DNA of 64,000 nucleotides from positions 6,612,501 through 6,676,500 of the forward strand of contig NC_089724.1 of the NCBI RefSeq assembly GCF_035083965.1, in the 5' to 3' direction. Below the pieces are notes generated by a model that saw only the letters and a list, made by a program, of their open reading frames with translations, was not told where the DNA came from and made no database searches. The translations under genes were made by a program, and so were the position numbers. This DNA comes from Branchiostoma lanceolatum (Eukaryota; Chordata; Leptocardii; Amphioxiformes; Branchiostomatidae). Shown one piece after another: positions 24,451-34,514 of this stretch. Within the stretch, counting starts at the first letter, position 1. Every line of letters starts with the position of its first letter.

Positions 24451-24597
24451 TGCTCTTCAAGCAGAGGTTGGGAGAGAAGATTTTGACCTAATCTTATCAT
24501 ATGGCCCAATCTCTGTTGGGGGAGAGAGCCGACAGAAAACGGGGCATATGATAAGAAGGTCACAATCTTCTCCCCCAACCTCTGCTTGGAGAGTAGA
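24451..24597. repeat. MITE, CTCCAAGCAGAGG family, with target-site duplication
   Basis: Inverted ends (CTTCAAGCAGAGGTTGGG and CCCAACCTCTGCTTGGAGAG) and internal inverted words (TTATCATATG against CATATGATAA). Flanked on both sides by CTAGAGG, a direct repeat of 7-8 bp. Confidence 0.85.
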
Positions 24598-25100
24598 CTA
24601 GAGGGACAACCCTAATATATTGTGCTCAGGACTTCTCGATCTGTTGTACCTACTGATACTACAGTTATGCATGCACCTTTTTGTTCAAACAAGGAGTGGT
24701 GTGTTTGTGTGTGAAGGACTAATACAGCCATAAATTATTCAAGAGGGGTTTTATCCAAATGAAATCCTAAAATAACCATAACATTATCAATTATTCATTC
24801 TCTTTCAAAACTGTTTGTATTTGAAAGCCATTAGATATGAAATTTGTTGGATGTTGACAATGGGCATCATTTGGTAATTGCTTGCCTATATGTGGGCAGT
24901 CGACTGTGACGGGAAGTGTACTCTCTCATATGTGCCAGATGCTACTCGTACATGTAATTATCGTCTGGCCTCGGAATATAGATGACACAGTATAGCCAAA
25001 CAAAAAAGTTCACCTCACATATGTTATCTTATCCTGAATGTCAGCATTCTTAGCTTTTTGTTGTTACCTCTGTCGGTGATCAGTAGGACTAGACAAAAGC

Positions 25101-25202
25101 TACCCCGGGAACCAGACTTTGGATTGGGCCGCTAGATCAGCTAATATAGATTGGCGGAAAAAACTAGCTGATGGCCCGATTCTAAGTCTGGATCCCAGGG
25201 TA
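25101..25202. repeat. Short MITE with 9-bp target-site duplication, TACCCYGGGAWCCAGACTT family
   Basis: Inverted tips TACCCCGGGAACCAGACTT and AAGTCTGGATCCCAGGGTA. The direct repeat GACAAAAGC occurs immediately on both sides (25092-25100 and 25203-25211). A relative's right end lies at about 44500-44521. Confidence 0.88.
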
Positions 25203-25429
25203 GACAAAAGCAAACACAGAGACTCAGAACATCCTAGGGCTATCTTATGAAGATGCAAAGCAATAATTTTCCTTCGAATTGGTTTCCAATAGCCAGATTC
25301 AGGACTGCAGTCTTTTTTTTTTTTTGCTCTGTCACAGAATCTGACAATAGAAAAGGTTCAGCCTTCCCACTTTGTCAACCAAAAACAACTGAGGTCTCTA
25401 TTTTTTGCTGTTCCTCAGGAGGTCGTGAC

Positions 25430-28400
25430 ATGTCCCACTGGAGAGACACCGGTCCCATCGACTGCAAAGTGTACGTCGGCGACCTGGGTCAGTCCGGCAC
25501 CAAGCACGAGCTGGAGCGTGCGTTCAGCGCATTCGGACCCCTTCGAAATGTCTGGGTTGCTCGTAACCCGCCAGGCTTTGCGTTCGTGGAGTTCGATGAC
25601 CCACGGGATGCGAGGGACGCTGTGGATGCAATGGACGGGCGGTAAGGCTGACATCATCCAGCAGATATAACTGCTTTCTCTTCTCTGCAGATCTAGACCC
25701 TTAACATTAGATCAACATTATGGAGAAATTAAACTGCCGGTATCTGCCAAGTTGGCAGATACCGGCAGTTTAATTTCTCCATAATGTTGATCGGACCAGA
25801 ATTTTCAAATGAATCGCTGAGTCAGTCCTCTTCAGCTGTCTGACCCATGATCACTCTGGACATCTATGCACATGTAATGTAAGCATGCTTGGGTCAAAGG
25901 TTGTTGAAAGTTGATATTGTCCCCCATCCCTGTTCAGAGAATAGATTAAGATATTATCTTTTAAAACTGTCTAAACCTGTTACAATAGACTGCAAAACAT
26001 TCTCCATGCCCTTAAAAAATAGATTAGGAAGTTCTCTCTGAAGATCAAACCATCAGCAGGCAATTGTAAGTCTTTGCACAGGCCTCAAAACTGAGGCAGA
26101 CTTGACTTGTATTACTTTCCAAGCAGAAGTTGGTGGAGAAGATTGTAAGCGTTTTGTCATATGCCCTGTTTTCTGTCCACACTCTCCACCAATGAGAGTA
26201 CAAGTGCATATGACAAAAAGCTCACGATCTTCTCCACCAACCTCTACTTGGAGCGTAGACATGCGTATGCAAATCATGATGTAAATCTTTTTTGGAGTCA
26301 CCGCCATTCTATTTCCCAGTTATCTCTGCGGCCGCCGTGTGCGAGTGGAGCTGTCTCACGGGATGAAGCGTTCATCTCGATACCGTCCGCCACCTCCGAA
26401 CAGTTACCGTGGTTACGACCGTCCACAGCGCCGCCGTTCAAGGTGACCTCAATCATGTTTGAATAGCAAAAGCATTTAGCGAATCAACATCAATCACCTG
26501 CAGTGCTTATAGACCAATCTAGTTTGCTTTGTTATGAAGGATATATTGGAGTCTTTTTTTTAAATGATTTTGGTCTTCTCTTTTCATAGACATCAGAGTA
26601 TGCAATGCATGCATGTGCCTTTACTCGTTTGTAAATAGAAATTAAAGATTTGACTGTTGAAATGTCACTTGTGAGTGACAAAACAAATTAGTTGAATGGT
26701 TACGAATGTAGTATTTAGACAGAATCTGAAGGTTATCAATGATTTCAGTTTGTCACTGAGCTTAATGTCAAGTTTTAAGTCTAGTCAAAATCCTTGCCTA
26801 AAAATTACAAAAAGTGCTGAAAATATTTCCTCATTTTTCAATTGCCTAGTCAAAATCAGCCATGGAATTGCATGATTATGATAATGATGATAATGAGTTT
26901 TTATTTAAAGAACATTTTGCAGACCAAAAGCTGAATTACATGTTCTGTACATTAAAACAAAGTAAATTAGTATAAAGACTACTAAAGTGCTACATTTTGT
27001 GATTTTCGTGGAGACTCCAGAAAATTCCTTCATGGAATAATTTGAATGGAACAAACCAAAGTTTACTCATCCATGTTACTGTTAGTTTGTGTTCATACAA
27101 AGTTATTAAAAACAAAATGCATGTAAGAACCTCCTTGATGCATGTGACAGAATTGATGATTAAGAAGCAGAATCAGAACCACATTATTTTGTTATGCTTC
27201 ATATCAAGTCTTGAAGTCACATTATGACGCAAGGGAATTTCTGGTGAAGGTGGTTGAATGTGCTGTAGATGCCAATGGTAATGTAATTATAAAGGTGTGT
27301 CAAATGAGGGTGTAATGTTATGTGGAGTCCAGTGCTTTAAAATAATGGTGCAAGCATGTTAGATGCTCTGATGCAGTGTATCTGTGATGTCAAAAGGTAC
27401 TTGTTTTTTTAAGTCTTTTTCCGATCAATTTTTCGTCTGGTTTTCTATAGTCTAGAATCCTCGATATTAACTGTCCCAACAAAACCCCCTTACAGAGTGG
27501 CCATCTTGCTTCTCCACCCCATCAGACTACATTAGCCAATCAGCTCAGCCCTTGGCAAGTCACGTGACCGTCGCCATCCAATCAGCATTACCTGTCACCT
27601 CAACTACACCTTCAGCCCCTCCACCCAGCATGCCTTGCTGCAGCCCTTCTGGCCAATCACAAAACAGCACCCGACCTCAGGCACAAAGAAATCATCACAC
27701 CTTCTACGTACAGCGCGGCCAGTCCTATACAGTCTCAAAAACACGACAATTGTGCTCTTCCGTCCCTACAACCAACCAATCTCCAATGAGGATCACCCCT
27801 CATCGATTGCAAGTTCGCAACCCCCTTGATGAAATCTCACCTTTACTTCAGCGTCTTTACAAAAAAAACAGAAACGTCTACCGTACTACAAGTACAAGCC
27901 AAACTACAAAAAAAGCAAGCTTCACCTACTGTCTGCAACACCCACCTTCCCCGCCACATTTGAGCCGTCTGTCTACCACCAAAAAAAAGAGACGGGTTTC
28001 CACGACAACTTGTCATTGGACGATGCTGTTATGACCTCAATGCCTCATCTTTCGACCACCCTCCGCCCGACTTAACAACCCTGCCGCCTTTCTACTTTCA
28101 GCCTCTTGGGCCGGTGTAGGTTATCTGTTCTTGTCTCTAGACTAGTCTGTAGTTAGACACACATAGTTACTGCCACTGCAACTTGGGATAGATGCCATTA
28201 TTATTATCATGACACCCTCCTCTATTATAAGCACTGGGTCGAATCACTCGGCAACAAAGCCTCCAGCATCGACCCTGCTATTCTGGTCCAATGTTTTAGG
28301 TATTGGTGACGTCACCACCAACAGCTATCAGCCAATCAGAGGATTGCCACAAGCTCGTCTTGTGGAAATCCGCAAAGGTTGCTGGGAAGCAATCAGCCAA

Positions 28401-31400
28401 TCAGGATAGGTCTCACATTGCTACTTTGGGTTCAGAACAAAATAACGGCTGTTTGTGCCAAATAAGGCTAGCTCATTAATTATTCATGACCAACTGTCAG
28501 TAACGTCACCAATACCTTAAAAACCTTGGGTCAGAAGAGCAGGGTTGATGCTGGAGGCTTTCTTGCCGAGCGACTCGGCCCTGCTAGAGGAGGGTGTATC
28601 ATGATAACCTGTCTGACTGTTGACTGAAATACTTACAAAATGTATTTCAGACTTTAAAATTCAACATTGGTGAGGATATTTTTCGTCTCAGTCTCAAGTT
28701 TGTGGCAGCTAACTATATGTGTCGGGTCGTGTGTGAAAATCTGAAGGAATGCTTGATTGATTGATTGATTGATTGATTTATTGATAACATGATTTTGTTA
28801 ACACAATCTCTTGCAAATACTTATTGCTAATCAATATGAATCAATGATTTTGCTCTAACAGAAATCCCCTGCAGTGTATGTGGATGTCCTGACACTTGGC
28901 TGCATGAAGGCTGAAAAATTAACAATTTCTTTGTTTTCTCTGTACTGAAGTATATTGTGATAGATTTAGGTGGATTTGTAGGCTCCACGGTGTTTTCAAC
29001 AGTTATGTTTTCTGTGCTAAGATTTGTAATGATATAAATAAGAAAGCTACAGCATACATGTACATTAATTTTGTAACATGTTTTTTGTCTATGCTGTCTT
29101 GAAATCTGTGTGGCATATACCATACAGTCACATCAACTTAACTATTTTCCTTGAGCAACACTTCTGGTAAAAGCTTGTTGTGATCAGATTGTTTTACACA
29201 GTATTACACTGTTAAATACAGCATTTAACATAAAAACCTAACAGCCACACAAGTCACACAGCTATCTAGGTTACCTATCACATAATTACTGTGATTACAA
29301 TAGGAGTGGTTCAACTACATCATTACTAGAACCTGTGGCACATTTCAAGTGATCTAAGGACAAACTACAACCTACCATGCAAATGTTTTAGCAGGAATCT
29401 GTCTCATATTAAAGGGACATTACATAGTGCCTCATATAGTCCATTGGATTATGAGGAAAATACAGGAGAATTGTACATGTAAGCCATAGGGAAAACTTGT
29501 CTCATTGTTCGGTCACTGACAAATTGGATGGATCCTTTGCCTATGCATATCTCTGACCCCTCATGTGAACCGAAAATGTCAAACTACCATCAAACACGCC
29601 TGACTTAGTTATTGGAGCAAAGTATTGGCAGTGATTCAAATATCTACCACGAAAGCAACACTGTAAAATTGAAAACCGGTTGATTTTGCTAGCTATATGT
29701 TCTGCATTTCTTTAAAGTATCAGCCATTGCAAGTTTGGGCGTACCATTTGCAAGTTGAGGTTTTCAAGGGCACAATTCTTTCACAGTAAGGAATTTGGAC
29801 CTAAAAATGGATAAATGCACAACTGAATGTTTATCCTAAGTTGTATAGAGTGCAACTCATTACTTTCATATTTATTATGATTTGTTTTGAGAAAGTGTCT
29901 AAAGAGAGATGTAAAATCCTCATGTCCATCAGGCAGTTACAACGCACAGACTGGTGAGGCTGTGCTGTTCCTACATACTCTGGGCTTCGAACCCAGGACT
30001 CCCAACTACAAACTTTCGTCTTTAACTGAGAATGTCGTTCCGAACAGGTCCTTGTCTCCGTACCGGCGAGGGTTCTACAGTCGCAGCCCGGGCAGCAGGT
30101 AGTACTGAGCATGCCCGTTTTTGTGTTTGCAGTTTGACAGCCAATCACAGTACAGTGTTGCTGAGTAGATTAAAGTAAATTAAAGTTGCCATGTCATGTG
30201 GGAGACTTGTCATTTAGGGAATATTTTCCAGTTTCTTCCATTTTGACAGCCAATTACAGTACAGTGTTGCTGAGTGAATTAAAGTTGCCATGTTTATGTG
30301 GGAGACTTGTCATTCAGGGGATAGACTGTCCAGTTTCTTCCATGTAAGAAAAACTGTGATTTCCATACATGCTTCAATACAGATCTGAAAGGTCTATGAT
30401 TTTGGCCAGTCCCACAAAGTATGAAAGTTGCAATTTCAAATGATAATATCAAACCAAACAACCTGATTTTTAAGTGAACATTCCAAACAACTAAATGATT
30501 GTCAAGTTGAGAAAGTTTCCAAATCTCAGACTAATGACATGGCAGCTTTTATATATAACAGGTGATGGCAGTTTGGGTGTACTGATTTCACTCATGATGA
30601 TCATTTTCTAAATCTTATATCTAATTCAAGTCAGTAGGGAAAACTCTTCCTTAAATTTGGTTAACACACCCTAACATAATGTTTTGTTCAGTTTTCTGTA
30701 ATATTTTTTACCGCATTCATGTTCAGAGTTCATTTCTCATCTGTTTGTTGCTTTCCATGTTGATTTGAACTTAAACTTATTGAAAACAACCTTTCTTAAC
30801 ATCAGCCTTGTAACATGACATAATTGTCTATATGCCTGTAACATGAGCTTTACTAACACTTGTTCTGGGGTTGAAGGAAAGCATTTTGAAAATATCATAA
30901 TTCCTTGTTGATTAACAAATTGAATTTCAGCTGGATGCTGCAGTACAGACTTCTTAACTACCTCTCTTTCAGCCTGTAGTAACACAACAATTTAGTGACT
31001 TCTTTGTTTTTGTCGTGTCCAGGTCGCCGCGTGACAGACGGCGGAGCCGATCACGCTCGCGATCCAGAGACAGGAAACATTCGAGGTCTCACTCTCATTC
31101 ACGCAGGTAATGGTCTACTTTTGTCTAGCCTCTGTTAGAACACTTAACTGTTCGGTCCCAAAATCATGACACAACTAGATTAACTTTCGAAAAATTACAT
31201 CATTGAAGATAATATAGATCTTCTTGAACATTGACTGAGTGTTTTTCGCTTTAACATATACATGTAAAGCCAAGGTTGCTCAACTAGCAGGTAGGTATTA
31301 TTAAGAGCTAACTTTGGGGAAAAATACAATGATTATTAATAAGTTACACAATCAACAAGTTACTAGCTGAAAAATATATTCCTATTTACATCATATCGTA

Positions 31401-31577
31401 CATTTATGCACAAATCATCAATATCAGGTACACATGTGTAACAGTATATTAAATACTAGTATAAGATTGTTGTTTATTTTGACTACCCAGGCATAATGTA
31501 TTATGTTGTTTTTTTTCAGTCGGTCAGTCTCCCCTATCAATCTCAGTCCACGAGGCAAGAGTCCGCTAGACGACTAG
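25430..31577 (+). CDS. SRSF3: SRSF3-type SR splicing factor, gene B
   Basis: Five coding exons, phase 2 throughout: 25430-25641, 26320-26442, 30048-30098, 31023-31106, 31520-31577; 175 aa (vertebrate SRSF3 is 164). The first coding exon starts at 25419, eleven bases before the ATG ([12 protein letters not shown]). RRM with RNP2 KVYVGDL (residues 13-19) and RNP1 GFAFVEF (49-55); the exon break falls in the same Arg codon as in gene A. After the RRM come a linker ([20 protein letters not shown]) and an RS region, ending [10 protein letters not shown]. There is no zinc knuckle, which together with length points to SRSF3. By family it controls splicing and its own level through a poison exon; the long intron between exons 3 and 4 holds a candidate at 27496-28119. 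The non-coding first exon ends at 17729. It is less similar to genes C and D than they are to each other. Confidence 0.92.
25710..25792. repeat. Perfect 83-bp palindrome (41-bp arms, 1-base centre)
   Basis: The arms 25710-25750 and 25752-25792 are exact reverse complements, starting GATCAACATTATGG and ending CCATAATGTTGATC, with G25751 between. It lies 68 bp downstream of exon 2 of gene B. No target-site duplication is seen. The transcript would form a perfect hairpin. Confidence 0.95.
26111..26259. repeat. MITE, CTCCAAGCAGAGG family
   Basis: TTACTTTCCAAGCAGAAGTTGG and CCAACCTCTACTTGGAGCGTA are inverted ends, with inner inverted words TTTTGTCATATG and CATATGACAAAA. In intron 2 of gene B, about 60 bp before exon 3. 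Confidence 0.8.
27496..28119 (+). other. Conserved poison-exon candidate in gene B
   Basis: A 624-nt block in the intron after the linker exon, conserved in genes C and D while most flanking intron is not. The acceptor CCCCCTTACAG ends at 27495; the likely donor is GTGTAG|GTTATC at 28120. Joined to exon 3 (phase 2), the frame reads AGA GTG GCC ATC and hits TAG at 27533-27535 after 13 codons, which should trigger nonsense-mediated decay. The plus strand is rich in C and A and poor in G, with many CNNC words, the kind of sequence SRSF3 binds. It carries CCAATCAGC at 27536 and 27578 with CACGTGAC between, so an internal NF-Y/USF promoter cannot be excluded. Long open frames inside it use other frames and are not conserved. 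Confidence 0.65.
28213..28596. mobile_element. Non-autonomous hAT-like transposon (MITE) with 8-bp target-site duplication
   Basis: 384 bp with imperfect inverted arms of about 110 bp (CACCCTCCTCTA at the left tip, TAGAGGAGGGTG at the right) and matching inner words GGTATTGGTGACGT and ACGTCACCAATACC. The flanks are the same 8 bases, TATCATGA, at 28205-28212 and 28597-28604. An 8-bp duplication is typical of hAT transposons. There is no transposase frame. Confidence 0.9.
28752..28783. repeat. GATT tetranucleotide microsatellite
   Basis: About six to seven copies of TTGA in a row within the large intron of gene B. Confidence 0.9.
29978..29997 (-). repeat. tRNA T-arm-like relic upstream of exon 4, gene B
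   Basis: CTGGG-CTTCGAA-CCCAG: a 5-bp stem with a 7-base loop which, on the minus strand, reads as a tRNA T-arm (CTGGGTTCGAAGCCCAG). The homologous spots of genes C (40114-40133) and D (54753-54772) keep the same hairpin. It ends about 50 bases before the exon 4 acceptor. Probably a very old tRNA-derived SINE fragment. Confidence 0.6.
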
Positions 31578-32730
31578 ACCTGCCCGCGGGAGCCTCCAGG
31601 GTGACCTTTGACCCACCAGCCTTCCCACAGTCCTTTGAGAGGCCTGTTTCATGTTAAACCAACCTGAAGATGACAATTTGGTTAAGTCGTAATCTAGTGC
31701 AAATGTAATTGTACTTGTTATACATCTAGTATTGCTCTATTTGCTGGGAATGAGCTTCTTTAGTTTGATTTTTAGCAAGTTACAGCATAGTTGTACATGC
31801 TTGTGTATTGTATGAAACATATTCTTAGGCACTTAGCTCCTATTGTGATATGCTGTAATAAGTTTATTGTAATTTACTGTTGGATTCTGACTTCTAAAGT
31901 TATTTTCATTTACAACAGAGGGGACACTGACCTGTCTATGGGTTATTTCAATCTGTGCTCAAGTTTCAGTGGAAGGAGGAGGTTTATATACATTTATACT
32001 GTGTGAAACTGTGAGAAATGAAATGATGTAACAAGTACTATGTCTCCATTTTGTTGTTTTAACTTTTTTTTAAGTTTTAGTCAGGAAACAAAATACCAGT
32101 TGTTTGCAAACAAGAACTGATGATAAGATTTAGGAAAAAAGTAGAAATCTGCAGCTGTGCAGGCCAAAAAAAAATACCTTTTCTCTTATCTGTTCAGTAA
32201 AAAAATGGACCTGTAAAAAGTGTAAAACTTTTACATGTTGTATTACCAAAGTCCTCTGAGTGTTCTCTACCACATAAACAAAACAAAATTTTGAGTAAAG
32301 GTTGATATAGAAAAAGCTCTTCTGATATATGTTGTACGGAAACACTTTGAAGACTAAGATGAAACACACTCTTTGAATTGTCTGTGAAAACATTGTACGT
32401 CATGATGTACTGTAGAGGAACAATGTTTTTGATATCCTTTGAATATTTGCATTTTCCCTATTTCTTTACTATGCCAATGCTGTGATAGAATATCAATGTA
32501 TGAACCAGCAGCATGTTAGCTATCGTCCAAGCTTTATTTCTTTTTGTGAGAGGAGACATTAAATGATCTCAACAGTAAATAGTGATCTATGCCTGCGTAG
32601 TATATTGTCAGCTGGTGTCATAGATGTCGCTGTTAGTGTTCATATTGTTGCACCGCTGATTTTTTATGTCACCTAGAACTACCCTGGTCCTTACACATAA
32701 GAAGCGCATAAATAAAAAAATTGTTTGACA
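31578..32730 (+). other. 3' UTR of gene B
   Basis: Follows the TAG at 31575-31577. The first clear AATAAA is near 32710 (GCATAAATAAAAAAA). The true end could be further on. Confidence 0.45.
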
Positions 32731-34399
32731 AAGGTTGAAGATTACACAGGGCCATCTCTGGCTTCAATGTTTTTTGTCCCTCACATGCAAAATTATCGTT
32801 GTTAAATCTGCCATTTTAAGGTTACAGAGACACATTTTTTTATCAATTTGATGTCATACAGTTAAGATTTTGGGGATTTAAGGGGTAACTTTTTTTGTCC
32901 ATCCCAGCAAGCAAGTTTGCATCCTGGGACGGAGAGACTAAAAGCTAGTCCTAGACAGGTGTAGCATACTTTGTAGTGCTTGAAAGTAGCTGTTCAGAGC
33001 TATGGTATCGAAAGTTTTATTTTATTTTACAGTATGTATTCTATTTCTATTGGGATTAAGCCAGTATTGTTGGATCTTTGATGCACCCAACACCCGGACT
33101 AGGACGTTTATGTGCAGGACAAGTTCATTATATGTATAGTGCGGTAGAAAAAATGATTTAAAGTGTCCAGTATGATCGGAAGTTCTTATCATATTATGAA
33201 GCTAGCTTAGAAATCTATTGGAAACCATTATATTTCATTTGGTATTACTATATGCTACATATTAGCACTCATTATGATTTTCCTGTTGTAGTAGAATTAT
33301 ACGGCTCACACAGCCTTGAAGTCAACATGCTTCACTGTTAGTAAACTTTCCCACCTTTTGTTTTCATTAAAGACTGTTGACAAGTTTATGTATGAATAAG
33401 AAGTGAGTTGGTTGTGTGATTTCTCTTTAGAATTTGACAAATGCTCAGAAATTTGTTTTTTTCCTGTCAACTTTATCACAGTGAGGCAAACATATTCAAG
33501 AGAAAGCACTAATGTTACATGTGTATATCCTTGATGAATAGAACTTATAACAATCAATTTGGAATAATGTGCTTGGGATAACTAGTCTTCAATCAAAATC
33601 TTGTTGAATAAGAAAACTTTTAGTCATTCATTGTATCACTAAAGCTGTTCAACTTTAGAAATTGTATGATAACAGGTTGGTCAGGGTATTATTGTAACCC
33701 TCCATTCATTTTAAGTGTGGGGTAGTGTCGCCCGCAAGCATCCCCGTTTCAAACTGGAAATACTGAAAAGTTGGCACTGTAGATTCATGACAATGTAAGG
33801 GTTAAATTGGACGAAGAAAGGGCAAGATTAGGGCACACCAATTTGATTTGTTGGTACAAATGTACTCGGATTCACCTCTTCTATCTTTTCCCAAATCCAA
33901 AAATAATTCGCCACACCTCCTGGTCCCATTCAGGAAATTGTTACTCAGTATAGAGCCATTCAACAACTAAACAGAAGGGCCAGGAAAGCCCGGCTTCAAC
34001 AGAAATGATGATCCCATGTAGACTTGCCCTACTCTATCGAGTGGCTGTCAACACATACATCCAATATAGCAAAATGCCCTAAATGTCTTTATTCAGTTTT
34101 TGTCTGCGGATGTTTTTATATTCAAAGTTAATGTTTTTTCATGAATGAAAGAAGTACATGAAAACTGTAGTTACCAAAGTACTTTTAATATTTTCAACAA
34201 ACAGGTGCATCTACTGTGCAATGGGAGTACCGGGATGAGTTGGATGTCAAACTGAAACCTGTATAATCATTTTGTTCGTTATCATTTTGCCAAAATAATT
34301 TCGCCCTTTCCATCTATATTTTCTCCGAGAACCAACAAATTAAATTGGTGTGGCCTAATGGAGAAAAGCGTGAGAAAGACTCGAACACCCCTCGCAGTT
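32731..34399. other. Region between genes B and C
   Basis: AT-rich. Contains one dispersed repeat at about 32838-32960 (TTTTTTTGTCCATCCCAGC, CATCCTGGGACGGAG). I see no gene and no strong signal elsewhere in this stretch. Confidence 0.5.
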
Positions 34400-34514
34400 T
34401 TCCATGGACCGGTCCTGATCCACGTGACTTCCCACCATACGTTGCGCGTGCGCAGTGCTGTCGGCTTGGGTAGCCATCTTCCCGGTGGTTCTGTGATCTG
34501 TGCTAGCCCTCGAG
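34400..34514 (+). promoter_or_regulatory. Promoter and non-coding first exon of gene C
   Basis: Contains an E-box CACGTGAC (34421-34428), a palindromic NRF1-type site TGCGCGTGCGCA (34443-34454), and GCCATCTT (34473-34480). The first exon ends at the donor CGAG|GTGAGTTA (34515). The block is about 85-90% identical by eye to the gene D promoter. Confidence 0.75.

Larger units (their letters stand above)
17730..25418 (+). other. Intron 1 of gene B (7.7 kb, 5' UTR intron)
   Basis: Runs to the acceptor TGTTCCTCAG ending at 25418. It holds several palindromic elements (21395-21715, 23749-23906, 24451-24597, 25101-25202) and other dispersed repeats. I see no coding exon. Elsewhere it is unremarkable AT-rich DNA. 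Confidence 0.65.

Noticed and set aside
27552-28034. 160-codon open frame in the gene B conserved block
   Set aside because: It starts with TTG, is in a different frame from the poison reading, and is not kept in C and D. C- and A-rich DNA has few stop codons.
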